A model generated the notes under the pieces. The model made no database searches. It saw nothing but the letters and a program-made list of their open reading frames with translations, and was not told the DNA's origin. From positions 62,001 to 126,000 of the forward strand of contig NZ_WWCP01000002.1 in assembly GCF_009857505.1 (NCBI RefSeq): a stretch of 64,000 nt of DNA, read 5' to 3'. Origin of the DNA: Duganella lactea (lineage in GTDB: Bacteria > Pseudomonadota > Gammaproteobacteria > Burkholderiales > Burkholderiaceae_D). How positions within the stretch are numbered: the stretch's first letter is position 1; every line of letters starts with the position of its first letter. Shown here piece by piece: positions 11,106 to 19,528 of the stretch. The position numbers and the translations under genes are program-made.

Positions 11106-11741
11106 TCAAGGTATCTGTAAAAGTTTGTGGGTTTGCAAGCTCAGCTTCCACTTCGGGTTGCGCTTGCAGGTGTCGATGGCCAGCTTGGTATTGAACTCGG
11201 CCAGCGGGCCGTCCATCGCCTGAACAAAGAAATTCTCGAAATCCAGCTGTTCGTAGACGGACAAATCCTGATTCGTCTGCGGAATCACCACCTTGATCTC
11301 GCTGCCCTTCTTCACCACCAGTTCCGAGCCCATCTTCGGGCTGACGCAGATCCAGTCGACGCCTTCCGGCACCGGCAGCGTGCCATTGGTTTCGATGGCG
11401 ATGGTGAAGCCGACCGCGTGCATGGCGTCGATCAGCGGCGCATCCAGCTGCAGCAGCGGCTCGCCGCCGGTGAACACCACATACTTGCTGGCGGTATAAC
11501 TCTCCGGCCACAGCGCGTTGATGGTCGCGGCCAGTTCCTCCGGCGATTTGAACTTGCCGCCGCCTTCGCCGTCGGTGCCGACAAAGTCGGTGTCGCAGAA
11601 CTGGCAGATGGCGCTGGCGCGGTCGCTTTCACGGCCGGTCCACAGGTTGCAGCCGGCGAAGCGGCAAAACACCGCCGGACGGCCAGCGTGGGCGCCCTCC
11701 CCCTGCAACGTGTAGAAAATCTCTTTGATGCTGTAAGTCAC
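11106..11741 (-). CDS. queE: 7-carboxy-7-deazaguanine synthase (radical SAM)
   Basis: Radical SAM enzyme making 7-carboxy-7-deazaguanine from the QueD product. 211 residues. The N-terminal YSIKEIFYTLQGEGAHAG is diagnostic; the cluster-binding cysteines are CRFAGCNLW followed by a longer loop to CQFCDTDFVG, which is the variant with an extended cysteine loop known from gamma- and betaproteobacterial QueE. VVFTGGEPLLQLD and the IAIETNGTLPVP strand follow. It is the first gene of queE-queD-tadA, divergent from the kinase at 11883. I looked for a preQ1 riboswitch in 11742-11882 and could not support one. Confidence 0.95.
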   Translation of the reverse strand: MTYSIKEIFYTLQGEGAHAGRPAVFCRFAGCNLWTGRESDRASAICQFCDTDFVGTDGEGGGKFKSPEELAATINALWPESYTASKYVVFTGGEPLLQLDAPLIDAMHAVGFTIAIETNGTLPVPEGVDWICVSPKMGSELVVKKGSEIKVVIPQTNQDLSVYEQLDFENFFVQAMDGPLAEFNTKLAIDTCKRNPKWKLSLQTHKLLQIP

Positions 11742-11841
11742 GATAGTTCCTGATAGGACAACCCTCGATTATATCTCACGCCACACATTTCCGGAAAGCA
11801 GCAACAGAAGTTGACTTTCCACAATGCTTTCACCAGGTCAG

Positions 11842-11858
11842 CGAGCTAAGGTAGCTCG
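11842..11858. repeat. Perfect 7-bp inverted repeat in the queE/kinase intergenic region
   Basis: CGAGCTA and TAGCTCG flank a 3-base loop, 25 bases before the kinase start codon and just before its GGGAGG ribosome binding site. There is no T run, so it is not a terminator; it could be a regulator site or an mRNA hairpin. Confidence 0.4.
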
Positions 11859-11882
11859 TGGGTCCATCCTGGGAGGTACATC

Positions 11883-12659
11883 ATGCGCTACGCCCCGCCC
11901 CTGCTTGAAATCGACGTCATTGGCGCCTGCGCCGGCCTGCTGGTGTGCGCCGCCGCCCTGTGGCTGTGGTGGCGACAGTGCCTGGTCATGCAGCACGAAC
12001 TGACCGAAGCGCGTCAGCAGATCGCGCGCCTCGCCGCCAGCCAGCAATCGTTGCGCGATGCCGAGCGACGCCGCATCGCGCGCGACCTGCATGACGATCT
12101 CGGCCAGCACTTGCTGGCGCTCGGCCTGGAGGCCGGCACACTGGCCCGTCAGCATCCGGCCCTGCGCCCGCAACTGGCGCGGATGGAGGAACGGCAGCAG
12201 CAAGCCACCCGCGCCATGCGCTCCATTGTCCACGATTTACATGCCGAAGCGCTGGAATCCGGTCTGGAAGGCGCGGTCCAGCAACAAATTGCCGAATTTA
12301 CCCAACTGAGCGGCATCCGCTGCCGGCTTGACGCCGCGCCGGGCGCCTTCGCCGCCACGCCCAGTGGCGGCATGGACAACGTGGTCTACCGCGTGCTGCA
12401 GGAATCGCTGAGCAATATCGTGCGTCACGCGCAGGCATCCGAAGTGTGCGTCGCCTTCTGTCGCCAGGGCCGCAGCATCAATCTCACGGTGCGTGACAAC
12501 GGCGTCGGTCTGCCGCGGCAGCAAGCCCTCGACGGCGGACGTCGCCGACACGGCCTGCGCGGCATCGCCCAGCGCGTCGCCGAGGCCGGCGGCCGGTTCG
12601 ACATCGCCAGCACGCCCGGCGCCGGCACCGCCCTCAGCATGTCCTTTCCTCTTCCCTGA
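11883..12659 (+). CDS. Membrane-anchored sensor histidine kinase (HisKA_3/NarL partner class)
   Basis: Short kinase of 258 residues with one N-terminal transmembrane helix (about residues 10-30), no extracytoplasmic sensor domain, then a coiled stretch and a HisKA_3 box RRRIARDLHDDLGQHLLAL with the phospho-acceptor His near residue 70. The ATP-binding domain shows VYRVLQESLSNIVRHAQA (N box), VRDNGVGLP (G1) and HGLRGIAQRVAEAGG (G2). Such kinases normally pair with a NarL/FixJ-type regulator, but none is encoded nearby; the next gene is a diguanylate cyclase 18 bases away, probably cotranscribed. GGGAGG lies 7 bases before the ATG. Confidence 0.9.
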   Translation: MRYAPPLLEIDVIGACAGLLVCAAALWLWWRQCLVMQHELTEARQQIARLAASQQSLRDAERRRIARDLHDDLGQHLLALGLEAGTLARQHPALRPQLARMEERQQQATRAMRSIVHDLHAEALESGLEGAVQQQIAEFTQLSGIRCRLDAAPGAFAATPSGGMDNVVYRVLQESLSNIVRHAQASEVCVAFCRQGRSINLTVRDNGVGLPRQQALDGGRRRHGLRGIAQRVAEAGGRFDIASTPGAGTALSMSFPLP

Positions 12660-12677
12660 TAACGACCAAGGCCCGCC

Positions 12678-13670
12678 ATGACAGGAACACCCAAAATTCA
12701 GCACCTGATGGAGTTTTCGCAGGCAGACCAGCAGCACGGCTTCGCCCTCAAGCTGATGGAATTGCTGGTGATACCCACCTTCGTCCTCGACCTCGCTGGC
12801 AAGGTCATCATCTGGAACCGCGCCTGTGAGCGGCTGACCGGCACGGCGGCGTGGGAAGTGCTGGGCACCGCGGACCACTGGAAAAGCTTCTACCACGAGC
12901 AACGCCCGACGCTGGCCGATCTGGTGATCCAGGGCGACGCCACCGACCTGCATCGACTGTTCCGCCAGCACGGCCGGCGCAGCGATGCCGACCACAACCT
13001 GTGCGCGGAAAACTGGTGCGACATGCCGCGCATCGGCCGCAGCCGCTACCTGGCGGCCGACGCCAGCCCGATCTTCGACAGCCACGGCAAGCTGGTGGCG
13101 GTGGCGGAAACGCTGCGCGACATCACCGACGAGAAACGCGCGCAGGTGGCGCTGGAACAGCTGGCCACGCGTGACGGCCTGACCGGCCTGGCCAACCGCC
13201 GCTGCTTCGACGACACGCTGAACGCCGAATGGCAGCGCGCGCTGCGCAACCCGCAGCCGCTGTCGCTGCTGATGGTGGACGTGGACAATTTCAAGCAATA
13301 CAACGACGCCTACGGCCATCTCGGCGGCGACGAGTGCCTGCAACGCATCGCCAGCGCGGTGGCGAGCGAGATGCGCACCAACGACCTGGTGGCGCGTTAT
13401 GGCGGCGAGGAATTCGCGGTGATCCTGCCGAACCAGTCATTGAAAGGCGCGGCCATCGTGGCCGAGCGCATCCGCTGCCGGGTCGAGCAATTACGGCTGC
13501 CCAACCTGGGCTGCGAACAGCATGTGGTGACGGTGAGTATCGGCGCGGCGACCGCCCTGGCCGCGCCGGAAACCGATCCCAGCCAGCTGGTGGCGACGGC
13601 CGATTCGGCGCTGTACCGCGCCAAGCACATGGGCCGCAACCGCATCAGCCTGCCGGGCGCGTCGTCTTAG
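12678..13670 (+). CDS. Diguanylate cyclase with PAS sensor domain
   Basis: Soluble 330-residue protein that should make c-di-GMP. An N-terminal PAS domain (about residues 25-155, with IPTFVLDLAGKVIIWNRACE and a PAC-like SRYLAADASPIFDSHG) is followed by a GGDEF domain with the intact signature RYGGEEFAVIL near residue 241. RTND sits five residues before GGEEF and matches the RxxD inhibitory site, so product inhibition is likely. DGLTGLANRRCFDD opens the catalytic domain. The gene follows the kinase by 18 bases, suggesting the two act together. The stop overlaps the convergent protease gene by 4 bases. Confidence 0.94.
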   Translation: MTGTPKIQHLMEFSQADQQHGFALKLMELLVIPTFVLDLAGKVIIWNRACERLTGTAAWEVLGTADHWKSFYHEQRPTLADLVIQGDATDLHRLFRQHGRRSDADHNLCAENWCDMPRIGRSRYLAADASPIFDSHGKLVAVAETLRDITDEKRAQVALEQLATRDGLTGLANRRCFDDTLNAEWQRALRNPQPLSLLMVDVDNFKQYNDAYGHLGGDECLQRIASAVASEMRTNDLVARYGGEEFAVILPNQSLKGAAIVAERIRCRVEQLRLPNLGCEQHVVTVSIGAATALAAPETDPSQLVATADSALYRAKHMGRNRISLPGASS

Positions 13671-15385
13671 CCCGTGTAGGGTGTGTAGGAAATGCCAGCG
13701 CCGATCACCTGCGCCATCATGCCGGCGTACTCCGGCGACTCCGAAAATCCGGTCAGCACTTCGCTGCGCGTGGCGCTACCACTCGCCATCGCCGCTTCCC
13801 AGTACTGCAAGCCGGCCGCATCCGGCGCGCGGTGCAGCACGTTGCTGTACAGCGCGGTCAGAAAAGCCGTGTTGGCGGGGTTGGCACCATATAAGGCGGT
13901 GAACTCGGGGCTACTGATGAAGTCCTCGGCAATCCGATTCAGGCTAATGCCCTGGTCTATCGCGCTTATCCAGTAGCCCATGCCAACCTTCTCCGGCGCG
14001 CGGTTGAGCACGGCACCGTACAGCCGATAGATCGAGCCGGCACCGCTTAGCGTGTCCAGCGCGACCATGCCATCGGCAAACTTCAGCCGCTCGACGCCCG
14101 TCAGGAAGTCGCTGCCATTCGTTTCAGCAAGGTCGGTGAGCGTGACCGCCGAACCGCTCGAAGCCAGCTTGTAGCCGCTTTCGTTACCGCTCAGCACCAG
14201 CGTGTCGCGGCCGGGACCGCCGGAGATGAGCTGATTGCCGGCGGTGGCGCTGAACACATCGTTATTGTCCGAGCCGACCAGCAGCGAAGCGTAGTTGGAC
14301 AGTTGGATGGCGGTATCGCTGAACTGCAGCTTGCTGATGCCGGTCAGCGTGTCGACGCCCTCGCCGCTGACGCTCAAATTGCCCAAGGTGCCGCCCAGCA
14401 GGTAACTCGACAGCACCTTAGACAGCACCACGGTGTCCGAACCGCCTTTGCCGGTGACCCGATCGCTGCCTGCGCCGAGATAAATCACGTCGTTGCCGGC
14501 GCCGCCGATGATGACGTTGCCGGCCGCATTGGCATAAATGGTCGCGCCGCCGCTACCGGCGATCGCGCGCTCGATGGTGACGTTGTAGGCGATCGAGATA
14601 TTGTTGTAGCCGGGCGCGGTGGAACTGAAGGTGCCGGCATTGAGGTTGATGAGGGTGGAGCCGGTGGTTGCCGAGAAGTCCAGGGTGTCGGTGCCGCCGG
14701 CATCCCAAATGGTTTGCAGCGCCGAGCCATTGACAAAGCGATAGGTGTCGCTGCCGGTGTGATAGCTCATGTTGGCGCCATACAGATACTGCATGGCCTG
14801 GATGTCGTACAACATCGGCGTGCTGCCATACAATCCGTTCAGCTTGTAGCCGGCGCCCTGGTGATACGACATCTGCGTATAGTCGAGGTTGTCCGTGGCG
14901 CTCGGCAGGAACGGTCCATCGACCTGGCCACCGGTCGAATCGTAGTCACCCGGGTGCTTCAGACCCAGCGTATGGCCCAGCTCGTGGATCAGCACCGACA
15001 AGCCAAACGTGCCTGCCGTGAAATTCGCATTTTCCCGCACCGTGTTATTCAAATACAGCGGCGTTGAGTAATGGCGACCATCGGGCAAGTAAGCATAGCC
15101 GCTGCTGCTCTGGCCCTGGTCATTGGTGCCCAGCTCGATATCGCCGCCGGACGCCACCTCCCGGAACGTGATGTTTGCCACGGCGGCCCAAGCCGCCATC
15201 GCCGTGCGCACGCCCGCCATCTGAATTGCCGTCATCGGCGCGAAACCGTTCGCATCGTCCGTCGAGGCACTGGCTGGCACGGCGGTCAGGAAACTGTAAG
15301 TCAAAATGACGGCCTGGCCCGCTTGGGCATTCCAGCTGGAATACACCAGCGCATCGATCGAATTATTTCCAGTGGTGAGGCTCAT
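13667..15385 (-). CDS. Serralysin-like RTX metalloprotease with C-terminal DUF4214
   Basis: Predicted secreted zinc protease of the M10 family, about 572 residues. The catalytic domain has the zinc motif HELGHTLGLKH (near residues 134-144) and a Met-turn TQMSYH. Behind it are RTX calcium-binding nonapeptides (GGAGNDVIYLGAGSD and GKGGSDTVV), further beta-roll-like repeats, and two DUF4214 units near the C-terminus (VLNRAPEKVGMGYW and VLHRAPDAAGLQYW). There is no Sec signal peptide, as expected for type I secretion, but no type I secretion genes are in the window. The start is uncertain: ATG 15385 (SLTTGNNSIDAL) fits the family; the frame runs open to 15430. Neither has a clear ribosome binding site. 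Confidence 0.88.
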   Translation of the reverse strand: MSLTTGNNSIDALVYSSWNAQAGQAVILTYSFLTAVPASASTDDANGFAPMTAIQMAGVRTAMAAWAAVANITFREVASGGDIELGTNDQGQSSSGYAYLPDGRHYSTPLYLNNTVRENANFTAGTFGLSVLIHELGHTLGLKHPGDYDSTGGQVDGPFLPSATDNLDYTQMSYHQGAGYKLNGLYGSTPMLYDIQAMQYLYGANMSYHTGSDTYRFVNGSALQTIWDAGGTDTLDFSATTGSTLINLNAGTFSSTAPGYNNISIAYNVTIERAIAGSGGATIYANAAGNVIIGGAGNDVIYLGAGSDRVTGKGGSDTVVLSKVLSSYLLGGTLGNLSVSGEGVDTLTGISKLQFSDTAIQLSNYASLLVGSDNNDVFSATAGNQLISGGPGRDTLVLSGNESGYKLASSGSAVTLTDLAETNGSDFLTGVERLKFADGMVALDTLSGAGSIYRLYGAVLNRAPEKVGMGYWISAIDQGISLNRIAEDFISSPEFTALYGANPANTAFLTALYSNVLHRAPDAAGLQYWEAAMASGSATRSEVLTGFSESPEYAGMMAQVIGAGISYTPYTG

Positions 15386-15482
15386 GGCGCAATCTGCACG
15401 GTGAAAAACGTAGATGCAGAATAGCATCATTCATCACGGCACCACTCGCTGCCCAGGCAAAAAAGTGCCTAGCAGCAACGCC

Positions 15483-15731
15483 CTACTCGAATGGATTGGC
15501 AACGATGGTGTTGGCGGCCGGCGGCAGCCGAGCCGGCAGGGACTGGGCTTCCAGTTTGGCCACCACGTCCACCAGCAACTGACCCAGCGCGCGGGCGTCC
15601 GCCAGGCCGGCCTGGTCGGCGGTGAGGTCGATATCACCGCTGATGGTGATGCGGTCCAGGCGGTTCTCAATCATCAGCCCGCCGATGTGCAGCACGTCCG
15701 ATTCGTTCTTGTAGGGAATAAATTTGCTCAT
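15483..15731 (-). CDS. Conserved small protein, translationally coupled to the NUC1 nuclease
   Basis: 82-residue acidic protein with no signal peptide or membrane segment. I recognise the general pattern (SKFIPYKNESDVLHIGGLMI, then a predicted sheet, then ALGQLLVDVVAKLEA and a short ending in NPFE) as a small family of unknown function found in several proteobacteria, from memory only. Its ATG overlaps the nuclease stop (ATGA, 15728-15731), so the two are translated together. A role as nuclease inhibitor is conceivable from the layout but not shown by the sequence; an exported nuclease would not obviously need a cytoplasmic inhibitor. Confidence 0.72.
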   Translation of the reverse strand: MSKFIPYKNESDVLHIGGLMIENRLDRITISGDIDLTADQAGLADARALGQLLVDVVAKLEAQSLPARLPPAANTIVANPFE

Positions 15732-16510
15732 TTCTTCTCCTTGCGTTGTCGCACGTTAGGCAGGCGCAGCACCACCGCCTTTTGCGCCGGCGTCAACGAT
15801 GGCAACAAGTTGATGCCGACCTTCTCTTCCAGTTGGGCGATGCTCAAGGTTTCATATTGCGCATCGGCGCGGTTGGCGATAAAGAACGCGGCGCCGGCGC
15901 CCTGACGCGGGCTGTACACCAGTTTATACAAATGCGTCGGCACCAGCACATTGCCGACTTTCTGCAGATTGCCACCGATGAAGGCCGGACCGGTAATGAC
16001 ATACAAGTCACCCTCCTTTTGCGCCATCTTGCGCACCACGCCCTCGATACCGGCCCAGATATGGCGGTTGACCTCGGCATCCTGCGGGACCATATTGGCC
16101 AGCGTAAAACTCTCGTGCTGGGAGGTCCGGTCCGGCATGTCGCCGTTCGGCGCCATGTGGCCACGGTCGAAGCCGCTACGGGCGTAATCGGCCAGTTCGG
16201 CGCGGGCCTGGGCCGGCAAGCGCGATTCCGGGTGGAAGGAGTTCTCCCGCGACAGATTCTTCGCCGATGCAAGGTTTTGCGCGGTCAGATGTTCGGCCGA
16301 CCACAGTGGCGTGCGAGTAATGCCCGAGTGCATGACGCCGAACACCTCGTAGCACAGCTCGGTGGTGGCGGCCGTCATTTTGGTATTGCTGATTTCGGGC
16401 AGGCGGCCATCGACATAGTGGGCCGGGCATTCGCCGGCGGCGGCGAGGCTGGCGGCGAACAGGCCGCAAGCCAGTGTGGTAAGCGCCACGGCGCGCTGGA
16501 TCCGATACAT
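15728..16510 (-). CDS. Exported DNA/RNA non-specific endonuclease (NUC1 family)
   Basis: Magnesium-dependent nuclease of the Serratia nuclease/EndoG type, 260 residues. A clear signal peptide (YRIQRAVALTTLACGLFAASLAAAG) directs it to the periplasm or outside. The active-site motif DRGHMAPNGDM is intact (catalytic His in RGH), followed by SFTLANMVPQDAEVN with the metal-binding Asn and VITGPAF. ATG 16510 has AGGA 6 bases upstream and begins the signal peptide; the frame is open to 16606 but that stretch is the leader. Its promoter, an operator-like dyad and a terminator-like hairpin lie at 16567-16688. It is coupled to the small gene at 15483. Confidence 0.91.
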   Translation of the reverse strand: MYRIQRAVALTTLACGLFAASLAAAGECPAHYVDGRLPEISNTKMTAATTELCYEVFGVMHSGITRTPLWSAEHLTAQNLASAKNLSRENSFHPESRLPAQARAELADYARSGFDRGHMAPNGDMPDRTSQHESFTLANMVPQDAEVNRHIWAGIEGVVRKMAQKEGDLYVITGPAFIGGNLQKVGNVLVPTHLYKLVYSPRQGAGAAFFIANRADAQYETLSIAQLEEKVGINLLPSLTPAQKAVVLRLPNVRQRKEKK

Positions 16511-16566
16511 AATTTCCTGGGGCAAAAAAAGGTCGCCGCATTCTAGCGAAACCCCAGGCAAACAAA

Positions 16567-16598
16567 AAGGGCTTGCGTTCAATCGAACACCAGCCCTT
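16567..16598 (-). terminator. Terminator-like hairpin in the nuclease leader (possible attenuator)
   Basis: Read on the minus strand, AAGGGCT pairs with AGCCCTT around an inner GTTC/GAAC stem with a GATT loop, followed at once by TTTTTGTTT. It lies between the nuclease promoter and its ATG at 16510, and no other minus-strand gene ends here, so it may attenuate transcription rather than end an upstream gene. Confidence 0.55.
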
Positions 16599-16632
16599 CC
16601 GAACATCCAGCCCTACCAAGGCAATGTTTTTG

Positions 16633-16659
16633 TTGCATATTGCTTAAAGCTTATTGCAA
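16633..16659. promoter_or_regulatory. Interrupted dyad at the nuclease transcription start (operator-like)
   Basis: TTGCA-N4-GCTT-A-AAGC-N4-TGCAA is symmetric in its outer and inner arms. It lies immediately downstream of the -10 element of the minus-strand promoter at 16659-16688, the place where a repressor would block initiation. The regulator is unknown. Confidence 0.4.
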
Positions 16660-16688
16660 GTATACAGCATGTGACGACAGCTTCGCAA
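16659..16688 (-). promoter_or_regulatory. Candidate sigma70 promoter of the nuclease gene
   Basis: On the minus strand TTGCGA (16688-16683) and TATACT (16664-16659) are 18 bases apart. This would give a leader of about 140 bases before the nuclease ATG. It is a consensus match by eye. Confidence 0.45.
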
Positions 16689-16792
16689 GCGGATTGCAGT
16701 GGGCAAGCGGACTGTGGCATGGCGACAGCGCGCATTGTGACGGCAGGTCGGGTGTGACATACTCAACGCCACCGCAGACCACCTGACGCACC

Positions 16793-19528
16793 ATGCCCTT
16801 TCTTGCAACGTTACCGCGTAGCCTCAAATTTCGCATGACCGCCGTTGTGGTGATGCTGGTTCTGACCGCCACGCTGGTGGTCACGCTGGCCGCGCTGCTG
16901 CTGGCGGAACGCGACATGCGCGCCGTCATCGGCAACCAGCAGTACGCGCAGCTGTCCGCCGCCGCCGCGCAGGTTGACGCGCAACTGGCGGCGCACAAGA
17001 CACTGCTGGCCAGCCTGGCCGACACTATCCCGTTCGGCGCCGGCGAAGATCCAGCGGTGTTGCAAGCCTTTGTCGCGCGCCATCCGGTGGCACGCGGCGC
17101 GTTCGACAGTCTGCACGTTTTCACCCGCCACGGCACGCTGCTGCATACGCAAGGCGACCGCGCCGAAGCGACGCCGGCGATCAATCCGCGCCGCCGCGCC
17201 TTGCTCGAAAACGCGCTGGCCAGCGGCAACGCCACCATCGCGCCGCCCGATACCAGTATATTGACCGGTCAGCCGTCGATCACCATCCTTCAGCCAGTGC
17301 CGGATGCGCGCGGCCACACCGCCATGCTACTGGGCGGCAGCATCGGCCTGACCAACGCCGCCCTGCTCGAACAGATTGCGGTACAAAAGCCTGGCAAGAC
17401 TGGCTTCATGTTTATCATGACCAAAGATGGCATTCTGCTGCATCATCCGGACCAGAAACGGCTGCTGGAGCACATCAACGCCCATGGTGACCACGACCGC
17501 GCCACCGACATGGCGCTGCGCGGCTTCGAGGGCTGGACCGAGGCCGTCAACCAGGATGGCAGCGAAGGCATTTACGCCTACAAGCATCTGCGGCAGGCCG
17601 ACTGGATCATCGGCGCGCGCTTCCCGGTGGACGAGGCCTTCGCGCCGATGATCCAGATGCGCAGGCACGCCATGCTGGCCGCCGCCCTCTTTGCCGCCGT
17701 CGCCGGCCTGGTGGCCTGGCTGGCAATCCGCACGCTGCTGCGGCCATTCGACCGGCTGCACCGCAATATCAGCGCCATCCGCGCCGGCGCCGCCGGCATC
17801 GGTGCGCTGCAACTACACCGCGCCGACGAAATCGGCGAATTGAGTAACGCCTTTCATGAGCTGATGGCCGAGCGCGAAAGCGCCCAGAAGGCCATCCGCG
17901 ACAGCGAATCCCTGATCAGCAGCATTCTGGAGTACGCGCCCGATCCCTTCGTTAGTTGCGATAACAGCGGCATTGTCACCAAATGGAATGGCGCCGCCGA
18001 ACACACCTTCGGCTACGCGCGCGAGGAAGCGCTCGGCCGCGACATCGCCGATCTGATCGTGCCGCCATCCCAGCGCCATGCCCACCGCACCGGCATGCTG
18101 TACTTCGCACGCGGCGGCGCCTCCCAGATGATCAATTCCCGCGTGCGCATGAGCGCCATGCACAAGGACGGCCACGAGATTCCAGTCGAACTGTCGCTTG
18201 GCGCCCTGCGCCACGACGGCGCCCACCATGTCACCGCCTTCCTGCATGACATCACCGAGCGGGTCCTGTACGAACGCCAGATCGCCGACAGCGAAAGACG
18301 CCTGCGCACCGTCGCCGACGCCGTTCCGGCCTTGATCGCCTACATCGACCGCGACCTGCGCTACCGCTTCAGCAACGAGCATTTCCGCACGCTGCTGGGA
18401 CACGATCCGCGCAAGATGCAGGGCAAGACCGTGTTCGAAGTGTTGGGTCCCGGGTTTGCCGGCAGCCTGGCGCAGCACAGCCAGGCCGCATTGCGCGGCC
18501 AGCGCGTGCACTACGAACGCGAAGGCATACACAATGGCGCCATGTACCAGATGATGGGCGACCTGGTGCCGGATATCGGCGCCGATGGCACCGTCTGTGG
18601 TTTCTACATGATGGCGCTGGATATCACCGAGCGCAAAAACGCCGAGCTACGGCAAGCCGCCAGCGAAAAGCGCCTCAAGCTGCTGACCGACAACCTGCCG
18701 GTGCTGATCGCCTATCTGGACCGCGAGCGCAAGTTCCAGTTCCTGAACGCGACCTTCCAGCACTGGTTCGGCCTCGCTCCGCAACCGTTGATTGGTCACC
18801 ACGTGGTCACAGGCGTCGGCGCGGACCACTACTACACGGCGGAGCCGTACCTGGACCGCGCCTACCGCGGCGAGATGGTGACCTATGAACTGAGCGCGCG
18901 CGTCGGCGATAGCATGCGCACGCTGGAGACGACCTTCGTGCCCGAACTGGGGCCGGACGGCGATGTACTGGGTATCTACTCGCTGACGCACGACACCACG
19001 CGCATGAAGGAGATCGAGGAACGGCTAAACCAACTGGCGCGCACCGACAGCCTGACCGGCATCGCCAACCGGCTGATGTTCGAGGAAGTGCTGCACGTGG
19101 CGATCATGCGCGCGGGACGCGGCTACAAGCAGCTGGCGCTGGCCTATCTGGATATCGACTGCTTCAAGGAGATCAACGACACGCGCGGCCACGGCGCCGG
19201 CGATCAGGTGCTAAAGGAGTTTGCCGCGCGCCTGACTGCCAGCGTGCGCGCCTCCGACACGGTGGCGCGACTGGCCGGCGATGAATTCGTCATCGTCTTC
19301 GAACAGGTGCCGAATGCCGAGGAAGCGGCGCGGCTGGCGGACAAGATCGCCGCAGCCGTGCGGCCGCCTTTCACGCTGCAGGAACAAACACTGCGCGTCA
19401 CCACCAGCATGGGCATCGCCCTGCACGATGGCGGCGCTGAATCGGCGGCGCAACTGGTGGCGCGCGCCGATGGCGCGCTATATGCGGCCAAGCGCAATGG
19501 CCGCGATCAATACGTGATCGCCGATTAA
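16793..19528 (+). CDS. Membrane diguanylate cyclase: dCache - HAMP - three PAS - GGDEF
   Basis: 911-residue c-di-GMP synthase with a periplasmic sensor. A first transmembrane helix (about residues 12-35), a Cache-type extracellular domain (about 40-285, with SITILQPVPDARG and KTGFMFIMTKDGILLHHP), a second helix (about 292-315), a HAMP region, then PAS domains around 365-490, 495-620 and 625-745. The C-terminal GGDEF domain begins TDSLTGIANRLMFEE and carries AGDEF (near residue 828), an accepted active variant. RASD five residues upstream is an inhibitory-site candidate. No EAL domain is present. It ends in a 4-base overlap with the convergent nitrobindin-like gene. Confidence 0.93.
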   Translation: MPFLATLPRSLKFRMTAVVVMLVLTATLVVTLAALLLAERDMRAVIGNQQYAQLSAAAAQVDAQLAAHKTLLASLADTIPFGAGEDPAVLQAFVARHPVARGAFDSLHVFTRHGTLLHTQGDRAEATPAINPRRRALLENALASGNATIAPPDTSILTGQPSITILQPVPDARGHTAMLLGGSIGLTNAALLEQIAVQKPGKTGFMFIMTKDGILLHHPDQKRLLEHINAHGDHDRATDMALRGFEGWTEAVNQDGSEGIYAYKHLRQADWIIGARFPVDEAFAPMIQMRRHAMLAAALFAAVAGLVAWLAIRTLLRPFDRLHRNISAIRAGAAGIGALQLHRADEIGELSNAFHELMAERESAQKAIRDSESLISSILEYAPDPFVSCDNSGIVTKWNGAAEHTFGYAREEALGRDIADLIVPPSQRHAHRTGMLYFARGGASQMINSRVRMSAMHKDGHEIPVELSLGALRHDGAHHVTAFLHDITERVLYERQIADSERRLRTVADAVPALIAYIDRDLRYRFSNEHFRTLLGHDPRKMQGKTVFEVLGPGFAGSLAQHSQAALRGQRVHYEREGIHNGAMYQMMGDLVPDIGADGTVCGFYMMALDITERKNAELRQAASEKRLKLLTDNLPVLIAYLDRERKFQFLNATFQHWFGLAPQPLIGHHVVTGVGADHYYTAEPYLDRAYRGEMVTYELSARVGDSMRTLETTFVPELGPDGDVLGIYSLTHDTTRMKEIEERLNQLARTDSLTGIANRLMFEEVLHVAIMRAGRGYKQLALAYLDIDCFKEINDTRGHGAGDQVLKEFAARLTASVRASDTVARLAGDEFVIVFEQVPNAEEAARLADKIAAAVRPPFTLQEQTLRVTTSMGIALHDGGAESAAQLVARADGALYAAKRNGRDQYVIAD

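Noticed and set aside
11742..11882. preQ1 riboswitch before queE
   Set aside because: No preQ1-type stem followed by an A-rich tail with a matching ribosome-site pairing could be drawn; only an unrelated 7-bp hairpin on the kinase side.
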